A stretch of 64,000 bases of DNA from Tuctoria greenei (Eukaryota > Streptophyta > Magnoliopsida > Poales > Poaceae), in contig JAYESD010000002.1 in assembly GCA_036927565.1 (NCBI GenBank), forward strand, positions 145,521,167 to 145,585,166, given 5' to 3'. Both the position numbers and the translations under genes were made by a program. This document shows positions 55,540 to 64,000 of this stretch, piece after piece (within the stretch, counting starts at the first letter, position 1; each line of letters starts with the position of its first letter). The notes below the pieces were generated by a model. That model made no database searches. It was given only the letters and a program-made list of their open reading frames with translations, and was not told where the DNA came from.

Positions 55540-58500
55540 CGCAAAGTTCTGGCACATCAGCTGCTGCACCATCCTCATCAAAGAACTACCCTCTTTTGTG
55601 CAAAATTTCGTGACGAATGAATTGACAGAGTTCAGAAGCAATCTTGTCGGCTCCTCCACTAGGAATACTTCTACAAACCGGCCATTCTTCGTTCAGATTC
55701 TTCGTGTGCTGCAATATAACACATAACAAGGTTTAGAATGTATTGGTTTGAACAATCTCAAAGTATAGATCAAAGTGAGAGTATACAGGAATTTATTTGG
55801 TATTTTTGGAGCAGTTGTACTATGAGCAATTGAATTTTGAAGTTGGAATCAAAATATTAAAATAATGTTTCTAGTAATATTGAACAGCAGAGAATATAAG
55901 TATTAAACTATGCTAGTTACAATGAAAATGAAACACAAAAGTAAGAAAATAAGGTATCGACATTAAGGATAACTTACATCCTCACGATTCACTCTATATA
56001 CGCCGGCGGTCCGAAGATGCTCGCATACATAATACCCGCATAAGACACTCCCAGCAGGCTGCTTCGGACAAGCATAATACGTTTTAATGTCCAATGCCTT
56101 CGTATTGGAAGGTCTCTCACCGCCAAGCCGTTCCGCGTAAAACCACCAAGCGCTGTAGTACAAGAAATGTCATATAGAACTTGTCAGCACATTCTAAATA
56201 TTAAAATTATTGAATAAACGTACGATTTCAAAATGGAAAGGAAATATTTGTAACGATCTGGTGACAAATCGGCCAAGTCCAAGACTATTGCCATTCCCTG
56301 CATTGGCTTGATGAAGATCATTATGTAGTAATTACGGCAAACATACAAACACACGTGTTAACAATTACCAATAATTGCTATTTCAATGTCATGTGTCGAA
56401 CTTACTTGAAGTGGTACGGAGCCTTTACGAGGTCCTTGTCATCTCTAACAAAGTTAAACATCGCATGTCCTATGTAAGCTGCAACTTGTGTCCTTTTATC
56501 CTTCTTAAGTTTTGCGATTGCTTTTTCAAAATATTTTCTTTTCATGTGTTTGAACTGTGCTGAGTCTTAATCCGCCTGGACGTCGAATAACACCTTTGCA
56601 ATCCTAGTAGGGTCAAGGATACCTGTCTTTCGCTCCAACTTTTCATTATCCATGTATTGCATCCTATTGAAGAAGTCCATAATTGTTATAATCTCATGAA
56701 ATGCGTATGCGTGTAGTAAGAAAAGCAAATACAAAATATTAGAGCACTTACAAGCACCAGACGAGCAGCGGGTTGATTTCGAGCATGCCCCGATGGAAAA
56801 GGGCATGCAGTTCTTCAAATAAAATGACTCGTCTATCCACTCTAGTGCTCCAGAATGCTTTTTTTGGAATACGAAATGTGACGCAATTAAGACCATATTT
56901 TGTGCTGGCAAGGATGTACCACTCATGCATTCTTCTGAGCTGGACGGGTTGTTTGCTAAGTTGTACGGATGTCATGAACGGCTTCCCATTCTTAAATTCA
57001 GGAGGAACATCCTCAAGCTTGTATATTGGAACTCCTGGTTTAACTAAAGCCGTCCGCTGATTATACATGACACCGTCTTCTTCCCACTCCTCGATATCTA
57101 ATAATGATGGCTCATGAGAAGAACGAGATGCACTCAATTTTATAATATTTTCCTTCATAGTTTCCAAATCTTTTGACACTTCTGATGAAGGTTTCTTATT
57201 TTCGTATGAGGTAACTTTGATAGGCACTGATGATTGAGGAGTAGTCGTCGGAAGTTGGACACTGGCTTGTTGTTGAACCTGTTGTTCAACTGATTGCTCT
57301 TTACTCCCAGCAGTTGGCTCTAGTACTACTTCAAGCTGTTGCCCAACTGGTTGCTCTTTACTAGCAACATCTTGCTCTGGTACTGGTTGAAGCTGTTGTC
57401 CAAATTGTTGCTCTTGGATATCATCCTTACTGAGACATAGGGGGAGTGCATCTTCCTGGACTGGGAGTGGATATTCATGCACTTTCGCCTTAGAAGATGG
57501 GGTTGCAGTATTTGGAGATGCGACGGGACTAGAAATTGGCTCATCGTCCAACACAATATCGCGTCGGTGCCAAAGGATTAATTGGTTGATAGCCTACCCC
57601 AGAGTCGCGATCCCCTCAGGTGTGACGTGGTCTATTTCATAATCTTCATAATCATTATCAATGATCTGAAGAACTTGCACCACAGCATAATACAACGGAA
57701 GTGGATTCTCGTTGAAGTCACAATCAGGCTTTGCCATAGCAGTGGCAACCTGTTTGATTTTGTTCCCTGCTCTGCCTATCGGGACAAGAAGATGACAAGA
57801 TTTGTCGTTAGCAATATCATCGACAGGGAACTTATGGGTTGACCCTGAGTCTGGCACGGAACCAACGCTGCTCGGGTAGGCAGTTGGAGATACTAATTGC
57901 TCCTTTTGCACCGGAACCATCACTGTACTCGGTGCCACTAATTGTCCCGTTTGTATAAGTTGTTCCATTATTTCTTGCATATTTTCTTTGACCTTTTGAG
58001 CAATTATTTCATCAAGTGTTTTCTTAAACTTCTCATGTCTTCTATATGTGTCTTTATCTTTAGGGAAACCATCTAGCCAAGACATTTGACAAGAGACCGC
58101 TCGAACCCGTCCACTGTGTTCAGGGTTTCCTAAGATAGCGGTAAGTTGGTCATTCTCCCTCTTCGGCTTGAAGATACCCTTCTGTTGCTTTTCAATTACT
58201 TCTTTCATTTTATCCTCTACTTCATTTAGAGAGTCGGGCTTTTCAAGTTTGCCCTCGCTGGTCAAACCTGACCGAGCAAAGACCCAGCGTTGAGTTCGCT
58301 CATCGCACCCTTCTAATGGGTGAGGATTGCCCTTACTGGTAATTTTGTCTAATATCTTATTCCATTTCTGTACTTTGGGGGCATATCCGGCAGACCCCAA
58401 GCGATGATGGTATTTGTTCTTTTTTGCAAGCTCTGACCTAGTTGCACTTAGAGCTTTAGCATCAGGTGTGCTCTTTTGACGAACAAACTCTTGCCACTGA

Positions 58501-59217
58501 GCTTGTGTGATTTTTCCCATCTTCCTCGGGCTAGGGACCTTATCGGCCTTAACATAAGCATTCATTTCACTCTTCCAGCATTGAAACTTCTTGCTGCAAG
58601 AGACCAATGTTGCTTTCTTTACAGCTTCTTCTGTGCCTTTCGGGAACTTGAATTGTTTCTTTATCCTTTCCCACAACTCATTCTTTGTCTGCTCGGGTAA
58701 TTTCCTCCAATTCTCGGTTGTGATCGGCACAACCTCCCTATCAAGAAAACCGCATGCATTACGGTACTTGGTAACTGAATCCATTGGTTCTTGGGGAAGC
58801 CCACCTGGACCGACCCTTGTTATGTACATGATGCGGTCCAATGGACCCTTATTGGGACCTCGTTGCCCTCATTTCCGCTTGAGTGAAGTTGAGGATTCAT
58901 CCATTGGAGAACCTTCTGCGGTTTTAGGAGCCGATGTCACTTCATTGTCTTCGCGATTAATCTAGGTAGAAAAAAATTGTAAGACTTCGTATACTTGACA
59001 ACCAACATTAACTTGAACTACTGAAGTTAAGATTCGTGATCCATACCTCGTCGGCACGATCATATTCCGGGTCTAGATCCACTGAAGTCTTTTTAATTTT
59101 TATATTCGGAAAAGGATTCGATGGACTGTGATAGGAGCCTAAACTGCTGGATTCAGTAAACTCCATATTGTCTTTTTTATTGTTACTACCAGGACCAGTC
59201 TTCTTAGGGCTTTCCAT
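55540..59217 (-). pseudogene. CACTA transposase-type gene with Ulp1-like C-terminal segment, four in-frame stops
   Basis: Exons on the - strand run from MESPKKTGPGSNNKKDNMEF (59217, donor near 59049) through a long exon (58963 to about 56755) to at least four short ones. The long exon has the Transposase_24-like region (LGSAGYAPKVQKWNKILDKI, DERTQRWVFARSGLTSEGKL) and a Gln-rich linker (QLQPVPEQDVASKEQPVGQQ). Later exons give VLDLADLSPDRYKYFLSILK and, at 56163 to about 55983, PAGSVLCGYYVCEHLRTAGV, which matches the catalytic Cys segment of Ulp1/SUMO-protease-like (C48) domains. I cannot find the catalytic His confidently. In-frame stops: TGA 58871-58869, TAG 57596-57594, TAA 56569-56567, TAG 55588-55586. 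Splice signals such as GTAAGT near 56752 remain. Confidence 0.8.
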
Positions 59218-59756
59218 GCTAGAACTAATAAGACAAAAAATCTAATAAATGGCATATTAACTCTACATGAAGTGTTGCATGAAGAAAAAGATGGAAGCGT
59301 TCTAGGATTTGATAAGGCATTCTAGGGTTTAAGGCGACTGGCCAAAAGGTTCCTATACATTGCGAGGGTGACAAGCATGTTAAAATTGCTCACCAGCAAT
59401 GGCAATTTTATCTCCTTATTCTAAATAAGCTAGCTTCGTTCAGAGTGGCGACCATGTTCTTGAGGTTTACTAGGCGGCGCCTAGCTCCGGACCTATAACT
59501 GATCAAGCAAGAGACAAAAAGCAAATCCTCCAGCCTTTTCTAGTATCGAGAATCGCAAAGTGTGACACTTGGGTTTGGATGGTGAGGTGAGGCGAGGCGA
59601 GGTAGCTGCAGGCTAAAAGAGACACTCTTTTTCAGCGATGAGGGCATACCTGGAAGTGACTAGGGCGAAGCTCAGCGGCGACGGCGAAGCTCGGCGGCCT
59701 ACCTAGAAGTGACGAGGGCGAACACTTGGCTACCGAGGGTATATATAAACTCCAAT
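59218..59756. other. Upstream flank of the CACTA-3 gene; no separate gene
   Basis: Probable promoter and leader of the - strand transposase gene. A duplicated gaagctcggcgg(c/a)gacggcgaagctc-type segment occurs near 59670-59720, with tacctggaagtgac / tacctagaagtgac repeats. Confidence 0.45.
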
Positions 59757-60240
59757 TTTCTCAGGCGGATTTTAAGTACCAATCGTCTGAGAAGATGGTA
59801 ACCTCAGGCGGGTTTTACTTACCAACCGCCTAAGAAGATAAAATTATCTTAGGCGGTTGGTTAGTAACATCCGAGATAAACATCTTCTCAGGCGGTTATT
59901 AAGTACCAACCGTCTATGAAGATATTTACTTATTCTTAGTTAATATTCTTGATTAAATGTGGGTCCTTTAAAAAGGCAAAATTCCACTTTCTTGTAATAT
60001 TATTGATATGTAAAGGTTACTATTAAATTTCACTTCATAAATCATTTGAAATTGGTCAGAACATAAAAAACATACAACAAATGCTATTTTTCATTTTTCT
60101 ACCTTGATGAATATAATGCTTTTTTCATTTATTTTTTTAGTGGACATTTTTACTCATCATACCAACCTCTATTAATTTTTTCAGATTTTTTTAAATTTTT
60201 TTTGAATCAATGTGTGTTCATAATTTGATGAACGCCTACA
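59757..60240. repeat. CACTA-like end module 1 (subterminal words plus AT-rich 300-bp block)
   Basis: Words of the type tctcaggcgg(g/a)tttta..taccaaccgcc occur several times in direct and inverted order at 59757-59925. They are followed by an AT-rich block (gtgggtcctttaaaaaggca, catacaacaaatgctatttt, ttactcatcataccaacctc) that recurs at 61250, 62045 and 63840. It precedes family member 3. Confidence 0.8.
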
Positions 60241-60245
60241 TAAAG
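60237..60245 (+). promoter_or_regulatory. TATA-like box upstream of family member 3
   Basis: tacataaag lies at the end of the AT-rich block. It is 222 bp before the chosen ATG. A nearer alternative, ccttaaag at about 60361, would match the roughly 100-117 bp spacing in members 1 and 2. Neither is certain. Confidence 0.3.
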
Positions 60246-60466
60246 ACCCCTCACCAACCTCCTGTGAAGACATGTCGACGACCGTATGCGACCTTTCTTT
60301 TCCCCAAGGCGTGACCTTTAAATGCGTGGTAAAACAACTGCTCCATCTTCCACTCCGCGCGGCCTTAAAGACGCGCTATCACCCGTTAGTTCTCCACAAG
60401 CGCGTCGCTCACTTTGAATCCTCTTCTTTTCTTCGTCTTCCTCCGCTCCGACGACCCAACACCACT

Positions 60467-60859
60467 ATGGCCGACCTTCCGCCGCTAAGCCCTCCGAAGG
60501 AGCCACCTTGCAAGAAACTATGTTGCAGCTCCCCCGAGAGGTTCAACACCCAGCAGCGCCTCCTCATGGCGGGAGAGGCGTACAACAATACGTCTCGCGC
60601 CATGAGTGCCTTGGGGCTGGGTTCCCTTCCAGAGTATACTGGAATGGGTACCATCAGCCACTACCTCTACGCCCTCACAGGGGTGGCTGATCGTCTCGAC
60701 ATTCAGTTCGCGACGATGGCCCAGGTCCTTGGCCCCGAGGGCCGCAGAACGCTAGTGGAGGCGACGGCTAGCAACCTCGGGGTTGCACTGCCGGTGCAGC
60801 CGGTGCAACCGGCCCCTATTGCACCGGCGCCAGAGGACGAGGAGGAGGAAGAGGAATAG
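60467..60859 (+). CDS. Unrecognised gene family, member 3 (best intact copy)
   Basis: A 130-residue protein of unknown function. I choose ATG 60467 (MADLPPLSPPKEPPCKKLCC) because member 2 begins with the matching MANLPPPSPPRQPPCKRICC and their leaders are alike (pyrimidine-rich). An in-frame ATG at 60272 would add 65 residues. Order of features: Pro-rich start with a Lys-Lys/Cys-Cys patch (1-22), a helical stretch (QQRLLMAGEAYNNTSRAMS), the core ALGLGSLPEYTGMGTISHYL then YALTGVADRLDIQFATMAQV (about 47-85), a Gly-Pro-Glu-Gly-Arg turn, a Pro/Val-rich linker (VALPVQPVQPAPIAPAPE) and six terminal Glu. No signal peptide or membrane segment. It lies between end modules 1 and 2 of the CACTA-like array. 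No internal stop or frameshift is seen. Confidence 0.7.
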   Translation: MADLPPLSPPKEPPCKKLCCSSPERFNTQQRLLMAGEAYNNTSRAMSALGLGSLPEYTGMGTISHYLYALTGVADRLDIQFATMAQVLGPEGRRTLVEATASNLGVALPVQPVQPAPIAPAPEDEEEEEE

Positions 60860-61208
60860 GAGTAGGAGTAGGATTTAATTAGTTTTTCTTTGTTGTTTTT
60901 AGTTGCTTCTGTTTTGTAAATATTGTTAATGAATGAAATCTATCTTTGTTCATCTATGTGACTGAATATTACTTGTGTATCTTGTGTTCTTTTGTGAGAT
61001 GCGTGATTGAATATTGTTAATGAAAGTTAGTATCTGTGTGTTCCTCAACTGTGTGAATGAATGAATGAGTAGTGTGTTCATTGTGTTCCTCAGACTCGGG
61101 TATCATAAGGTAATTATCTTAGGCGGTTGGTAATTCAAACTCGTCTGAGGAGAAGATTATCTCAGGCGGTTGGTAAGTAATACCCAATTGAGATAAACAT
61201 CTCAGAAG
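60860..61208 (+). other. 3' flank of family member 3, then end-module words
   Basis: T-rich 3' untranslated-like sequence (tttttctttgttgtttttag, then tgttaatgaatgaaatc) followed by ttaggcggttggtaa and tctcaggcggttggtaagtaat words at 61110-61180. No other gene. Confidence 0.55.
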
Positions 61209-62796
61209 GTTATTAAGTACCAACCGCCTGTGAAGATATTTACTTCTTCTTAGTTAATATTCTTAATTAAATGTGGGTCCTTTAAAAAGGCAAAATTCCA
61301 CTTTCTTTTAATATTATTGATAAGAAAAGGTTACCATTAAATTTCACTTCGTAAATCTTTTGAAATCAGTCAGAACATAAAAAACATACAACAAATGATA
61401 TTTTTCATTTTTCTATCTTGATGAATATAATGCCTTTTTCATTTATTTTTCCAGTGGACATTTTTACTCATCATACCAACCTCTATGAATTTTTTCAGAT
61501 TTTTTTAAATTTTTTTGAATCAATGTGTGTTCATAATTTGATGAATGACTCATATATATATGAGCATTTAGTTAGAATGATGGATAATTTGAAGTTTGAC
61601 ATGTTGGAATGCTTTTAAAAAAATTAACAAAATTCATACATGTATAAATGATACAAATATGTTCATACAAACAAATTTGAGTGAAGGATATTTTTTTATG
61701 AGATACATAAATGTGAATAATATGTGAGTAGAAAATAATTTGATATTTACCAAAACATTACAATGTCAGCTATACAAGTTTTAAATTTTTTTGTTCAGGT
61801 GGTAGATGTTAATTTTATACAAATGTAGAAGAAAGAATCATATAATTTGGACACAATTTGCAGAATCTAAACATGTTTGAGTATTTATATTGGAATCTAA
61901 ATAAAAAAGAAGCAAGGGATAAGGAAATTGAAGAACAGTATCGGGCATTATCTAAGACGGTTGGTAAGTAATAACTGACTGAGATAAAAATCTTCCTTGA
62001 CGGTTATTAAGTACCAACCGCCTGTGAAGATATTTACTTCTTCTTAATTAATATTCTTGATTAAATGTGGGTCCTTTAAAAAGGCAAAATTCCACTTTCT
62101 TGTAATATTATTGATAAGTAAAGGTTACCATTAAATTTCACTTCATAAATCTTTTGAAATCGGTCAGAACATAAAAAACATACAACAAATGATATTTTTC
62201 ATTTTTCTATCTTGATGAATATAATGCCTTTTTCATTTATTTTTCAGTGGACATTTTTACTCATCATACCAACCTCTATGAATTTTTTCAGATTTTTTTA
62301 AATTTTTTTGAATCAATGTATGTTCATAATTTGATGAATGCCTCATATGTATATGAGCATTTAGTTAGAATGATGGATAATTTGAAGTTTGACATGTTGG
62401 AATGCTTTTAAATAAAATTAACAAAATTCATACATGTATAAATGATACAAATATGTTCATACAAACAAATTTGAGTGAAGGATCTTTTTTTAAGAGATAC
62501 ACAAATGTGAATAATATGTGAGTAGAAATTAATTTGATATTTACCAAAACATTACAATATCAGCTATACAAGTTTTAAAATTTTTTGTTCAGGTGGTAGA
62601 TGTTAATTTTATACAAATGTAGAAGAAAGAATCATATAATTTGGACACAATTTGCAGAATCAAAACATGTTTGAGTATTTATATTGGAATCTAAATAAAA
62701 AAGAAGCAAGGGATAAGAAAACTGAAGAACAGTATCGGGCATTATCTTAGACGGTTGGTAAGTAATACCCACCTGAGATAAAAATCTTCTCGGAAG
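61209..62796 (+). repeat. Tandem duplication, two 794-bp units (end modules 2 and 3)
   Basis: gttattaagtaccaacc starts at 61209 and at 62003, and the corresponding gttattaagtaccaact starts at 62797, so two consecutive units of exactly 794 bp are present. Each has the subterminal word, the AT-rich block shared with 59935 and 63830, then a further 400-bp AT-rich part ending in agaagcaagggataag and a cgggcattatct(t/a)aga(c)ggttgg word. No gene is evident within. Confidence 0.9.
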
Positions 62797-62852
62797 GTTA
62801 TTAAGTACCAACTACTTGTGAAGATATTTACTTGGGACGGAGGGAGTATAAG

Positions 62853-63375
62853 ATGGTCACTCGCGCCATCGTCTTTTCCGCACAACCGTTCCAACATCCT
62901 CTCTTCTCTCCACAAAACCTAGCCGCGGCTAGTATACAGCAAATCCTTTCAAGCTCGAGCAACCCTCCGCCACCGAGCCCGCCGAGGGACCCGGCCACCA
63001 GTAAGCGGCCGCGGCTGGACCCCCTCGCCGTCGCGCGTGAAGGATACCCTCCTGTTCAACATGGCCCGAGATGTATTTACAGATACATCTCACTCCATGG
63101 AACGCCTTGGGCTTGGTACCCTTCCACAAAGTACTAGAATGAACACCACGGGCCACTACGTCTTCGGCCTCTCGCACGTGGCCTCTCGTCTCGACTCCCT
63201 CTGGGAGACGATGGCGGCCGAGCTCAGCGTCGCGGGTCGTCGCAACCTCGTCATGGCAGCGGCCTTGAGACTGGGTCACCTTCCACCGCCGGAGCCCGGG
63301 GCGCTAGAGGAGGGTCAGGAGCCCGAGGACCCACCCGAGGAGGAGGAGGTGGAGGCTGAGTACAGTAGTATTTAG
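62853..63375 (+). pseudogene. Unrecognised gene family, member 4 (one frameshift)
   Basis: From ATG 62853 the frame gives MVTRAIVFSAQPFQHPLFSP, a Ser/Pro-rich stretch (SSSSNPPPPSPPRDP) and a basic patch (SKRPRLDPLAVAR). At about 63037 the family-like sequence moves to the next frame (KDTLLFNMARDVFTDTSHSM) and continues through the core LGLGTLPQSTRMNTTGHYVF then GLSHVASRLDSLWETMAAEL, a GRRNLV turn and an acidic tail (PPEEEEVEAEYSSI), stopping at 63375. A single-base indel in cgtgaaggatacc explains the break; a sequencing error would restore a full gene of about 170 residues. The remnant gggacggagggagtata just before the start looks like a Stowaway MITE end. Confidence 0.65.
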
Positions 63376-63481
63376 GTGTTTTCTTTTCATGTTTTTAGTT
63401 GTAGATTTTCGTTTCATATTTTTAGTTGTAGTTTTTCATTTCATGGTTTTAGTTGTAGTTTATCTTTTCTTGTGTTTGTAA

Positions 63482-63574
63482 TATACTCCCTCCATCCAAA
63501 GCGACAAGTATTCTGGGACGGATATACTCCCTCCATCGAAAGGGACAAGTAGTATTTTGGGACGGAGGGAGTAA
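63482..63574. mobile_element. Stowaway-type MITE fragments
   Basis: Two short units with the familiar ctccctcc(a/g)tcc(c) ends: tactccctccatcc ... tgggacggata at 63483-63523, and tactccctccatcgaaaggg ... tgggacggagggagta at 63523-63573, flanked by TA. They resemble collapsed Stowaway ends of grasses. Another single end is at 62834-62848. Confidence 0.65.
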
Positions 63575-63790
63575 TGTTTTTAAGTTAAATGTACTTGGTG
63601 TTCTTGTTCATGGATGTACTATCTGTGCAAAATTAGTTCGAATTTTCCGATTGCCAAACCCTCCTTGTCCCCAAACCAGTGGAGTTGCCAGGAGATCGCC
63701 TGCAGTGGGGCCCACAAAGCGGTCTGTAAAGTAGTAGTAACAGGAAAATGCAACAGGCCGGTAGCTAGGACTGGAAAGAAAAAAGTGACG
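63575..63790. other. 3' flank of family member 4; no gene
   Basis: Short frames on both strands show no similarity. It ends at the next end module. Confidence 0.4.
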
Positions 63791-64000
63791 GTTATTAAGT
63801 ACCAACCTCCTGTGAAGATATTTACTTCTTCTTAATTAATATTCTTGATTAAATGTGGGTCCTTTAAAAAGTTAAAATTCCTCTTTCTTGTAATATTATT
63901 AATAATTAAAGGTTACCATTAAATTTCACTTCATAAATCTTTTGAAATTGGTCAGAACATAAAAAACATACAACAAATGCTATTTTTCATTTTTCTATCT
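63791..64000 (+). repeat. CACTA-like end module 5, running off the window
   Basis: gttattaagtaccaacctcc followed by the AT-rich block (gtgggtcctttaaaaagtta, catacaacaaatgctatttt). It matches 59895-60110, the module that precedes family member 3 (it shares 'aaatgctattt' with that copy). Another unit, perhaps with another gene copy, may follow outside. Confidence 0.85.

Larger units (their letters stand above)
55150..59940 (-). mobile_element. CACTA element 3 with Transposase_24/Ulp1-like gene
   Basis: Both flanks carry the same subterminal words (aggcggttattaa, accgcctgtgaagat): 55160-55330 on the left and 59757-59925 on the right, around one large - strand gene. Exact CACTA termini are not found on either side, so the limits are approximate, and the element may be only part of a larger one reaching from 51591 to beyond 63800. 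Confidence 0.6.

Noticed and set aside
60272..60466. Upstream ATG giving a 65-residue N-terminal extension of family member 3
   Set aside because: Member 2 has its matching start at the position of ATG 60467, and the extension lines up with leader-like, pyrimidine-rich sequence. It is kept only as an alternative.

Overview
This window looks like intergenic DNA of a large, repeat-rich plant genome, most likely a grass. It holds nested LTR retrotransposons of the Tat and Athila lineages, a non-autonomous element with a 'TGAAAGTGCATC...' LTR of a type familiar from grasses, several CACTA (En/Spm) DNA transposons with Transposase_24-type genes, and MITE-like hairpins. I found no bacterial features, no tRNA or rRNA genes, and no ordinary conserved host gene. 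The grass assignment is inference; I cannot name the species.

Layout. (1) 1-18934: the 3' part of a Tat-lineage Ty3/gypsy element on the + strand, with a broken pol (about 90-3600), a 72-bp minisatellite, a decayed antisense gene (8569 down to about 5140), a polypurine tract and a 3' LTR. The LTR is split by a complete 9.2-kb Athila-like element on the - strand (9334-18512, target duplication GTATT). That element has an uninterrupted gag-protease frame and an Athila ORF-1/env-like gene, but no pol. (2) 19727-39402: two diverged tandem copies of a composite block (a Tat-like 3' LTR region joined to the 3' end of a - strand Athila element). The second copy is interrupted by a full-length + strand Athila element (28524-37510, target duplication CTACC) whose pol carries many nonsense codons. 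(3) 40054-48581: nested DNA and RNA elements. A CACTA gene is cut by a retrotransposon LTR at 41567, and that retrotransposon is in turn cut by another CACTA at 45167, which has a 130-bp repeat array and a spliced Transposase_24-like gene. (4) 48582-51590: hairpins and a minisatellite, no gene seen. (5) 51591-64000: an area with CACTA-type end repeats, a decayed transposase gene with a Ulp1-like C-terminal segment, and four copies of a small gene family that I do not recognise.

The best candidate for something undescribed is this four-member family (52107-52862 -, 53867-54542 -, 60467-60859 +, 62853-63375 +). The copies share a core of about 50 residues (LGLGxLP, then TTGHYxYAL, then VAxRLD). 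Most have a Pro/Lys/Arg-rich N-terminus and an acidic C-terminal tail. Only the 60467 copy looks fully open from a conserved start. The copies lie among CACTA-like end modules, so they may be cargo or accessory genes of that transposon family.

Other structural points of interest are primer-binding-site repeats captured inside an LTR, dense arrays of a palindromic 12-mer in one LTR, a paired TCGGCCGA-type module recurring across several Athila elements, and a nonsense-codon pattern (Arg to TGA) suggesting decay by cytosine deamination.
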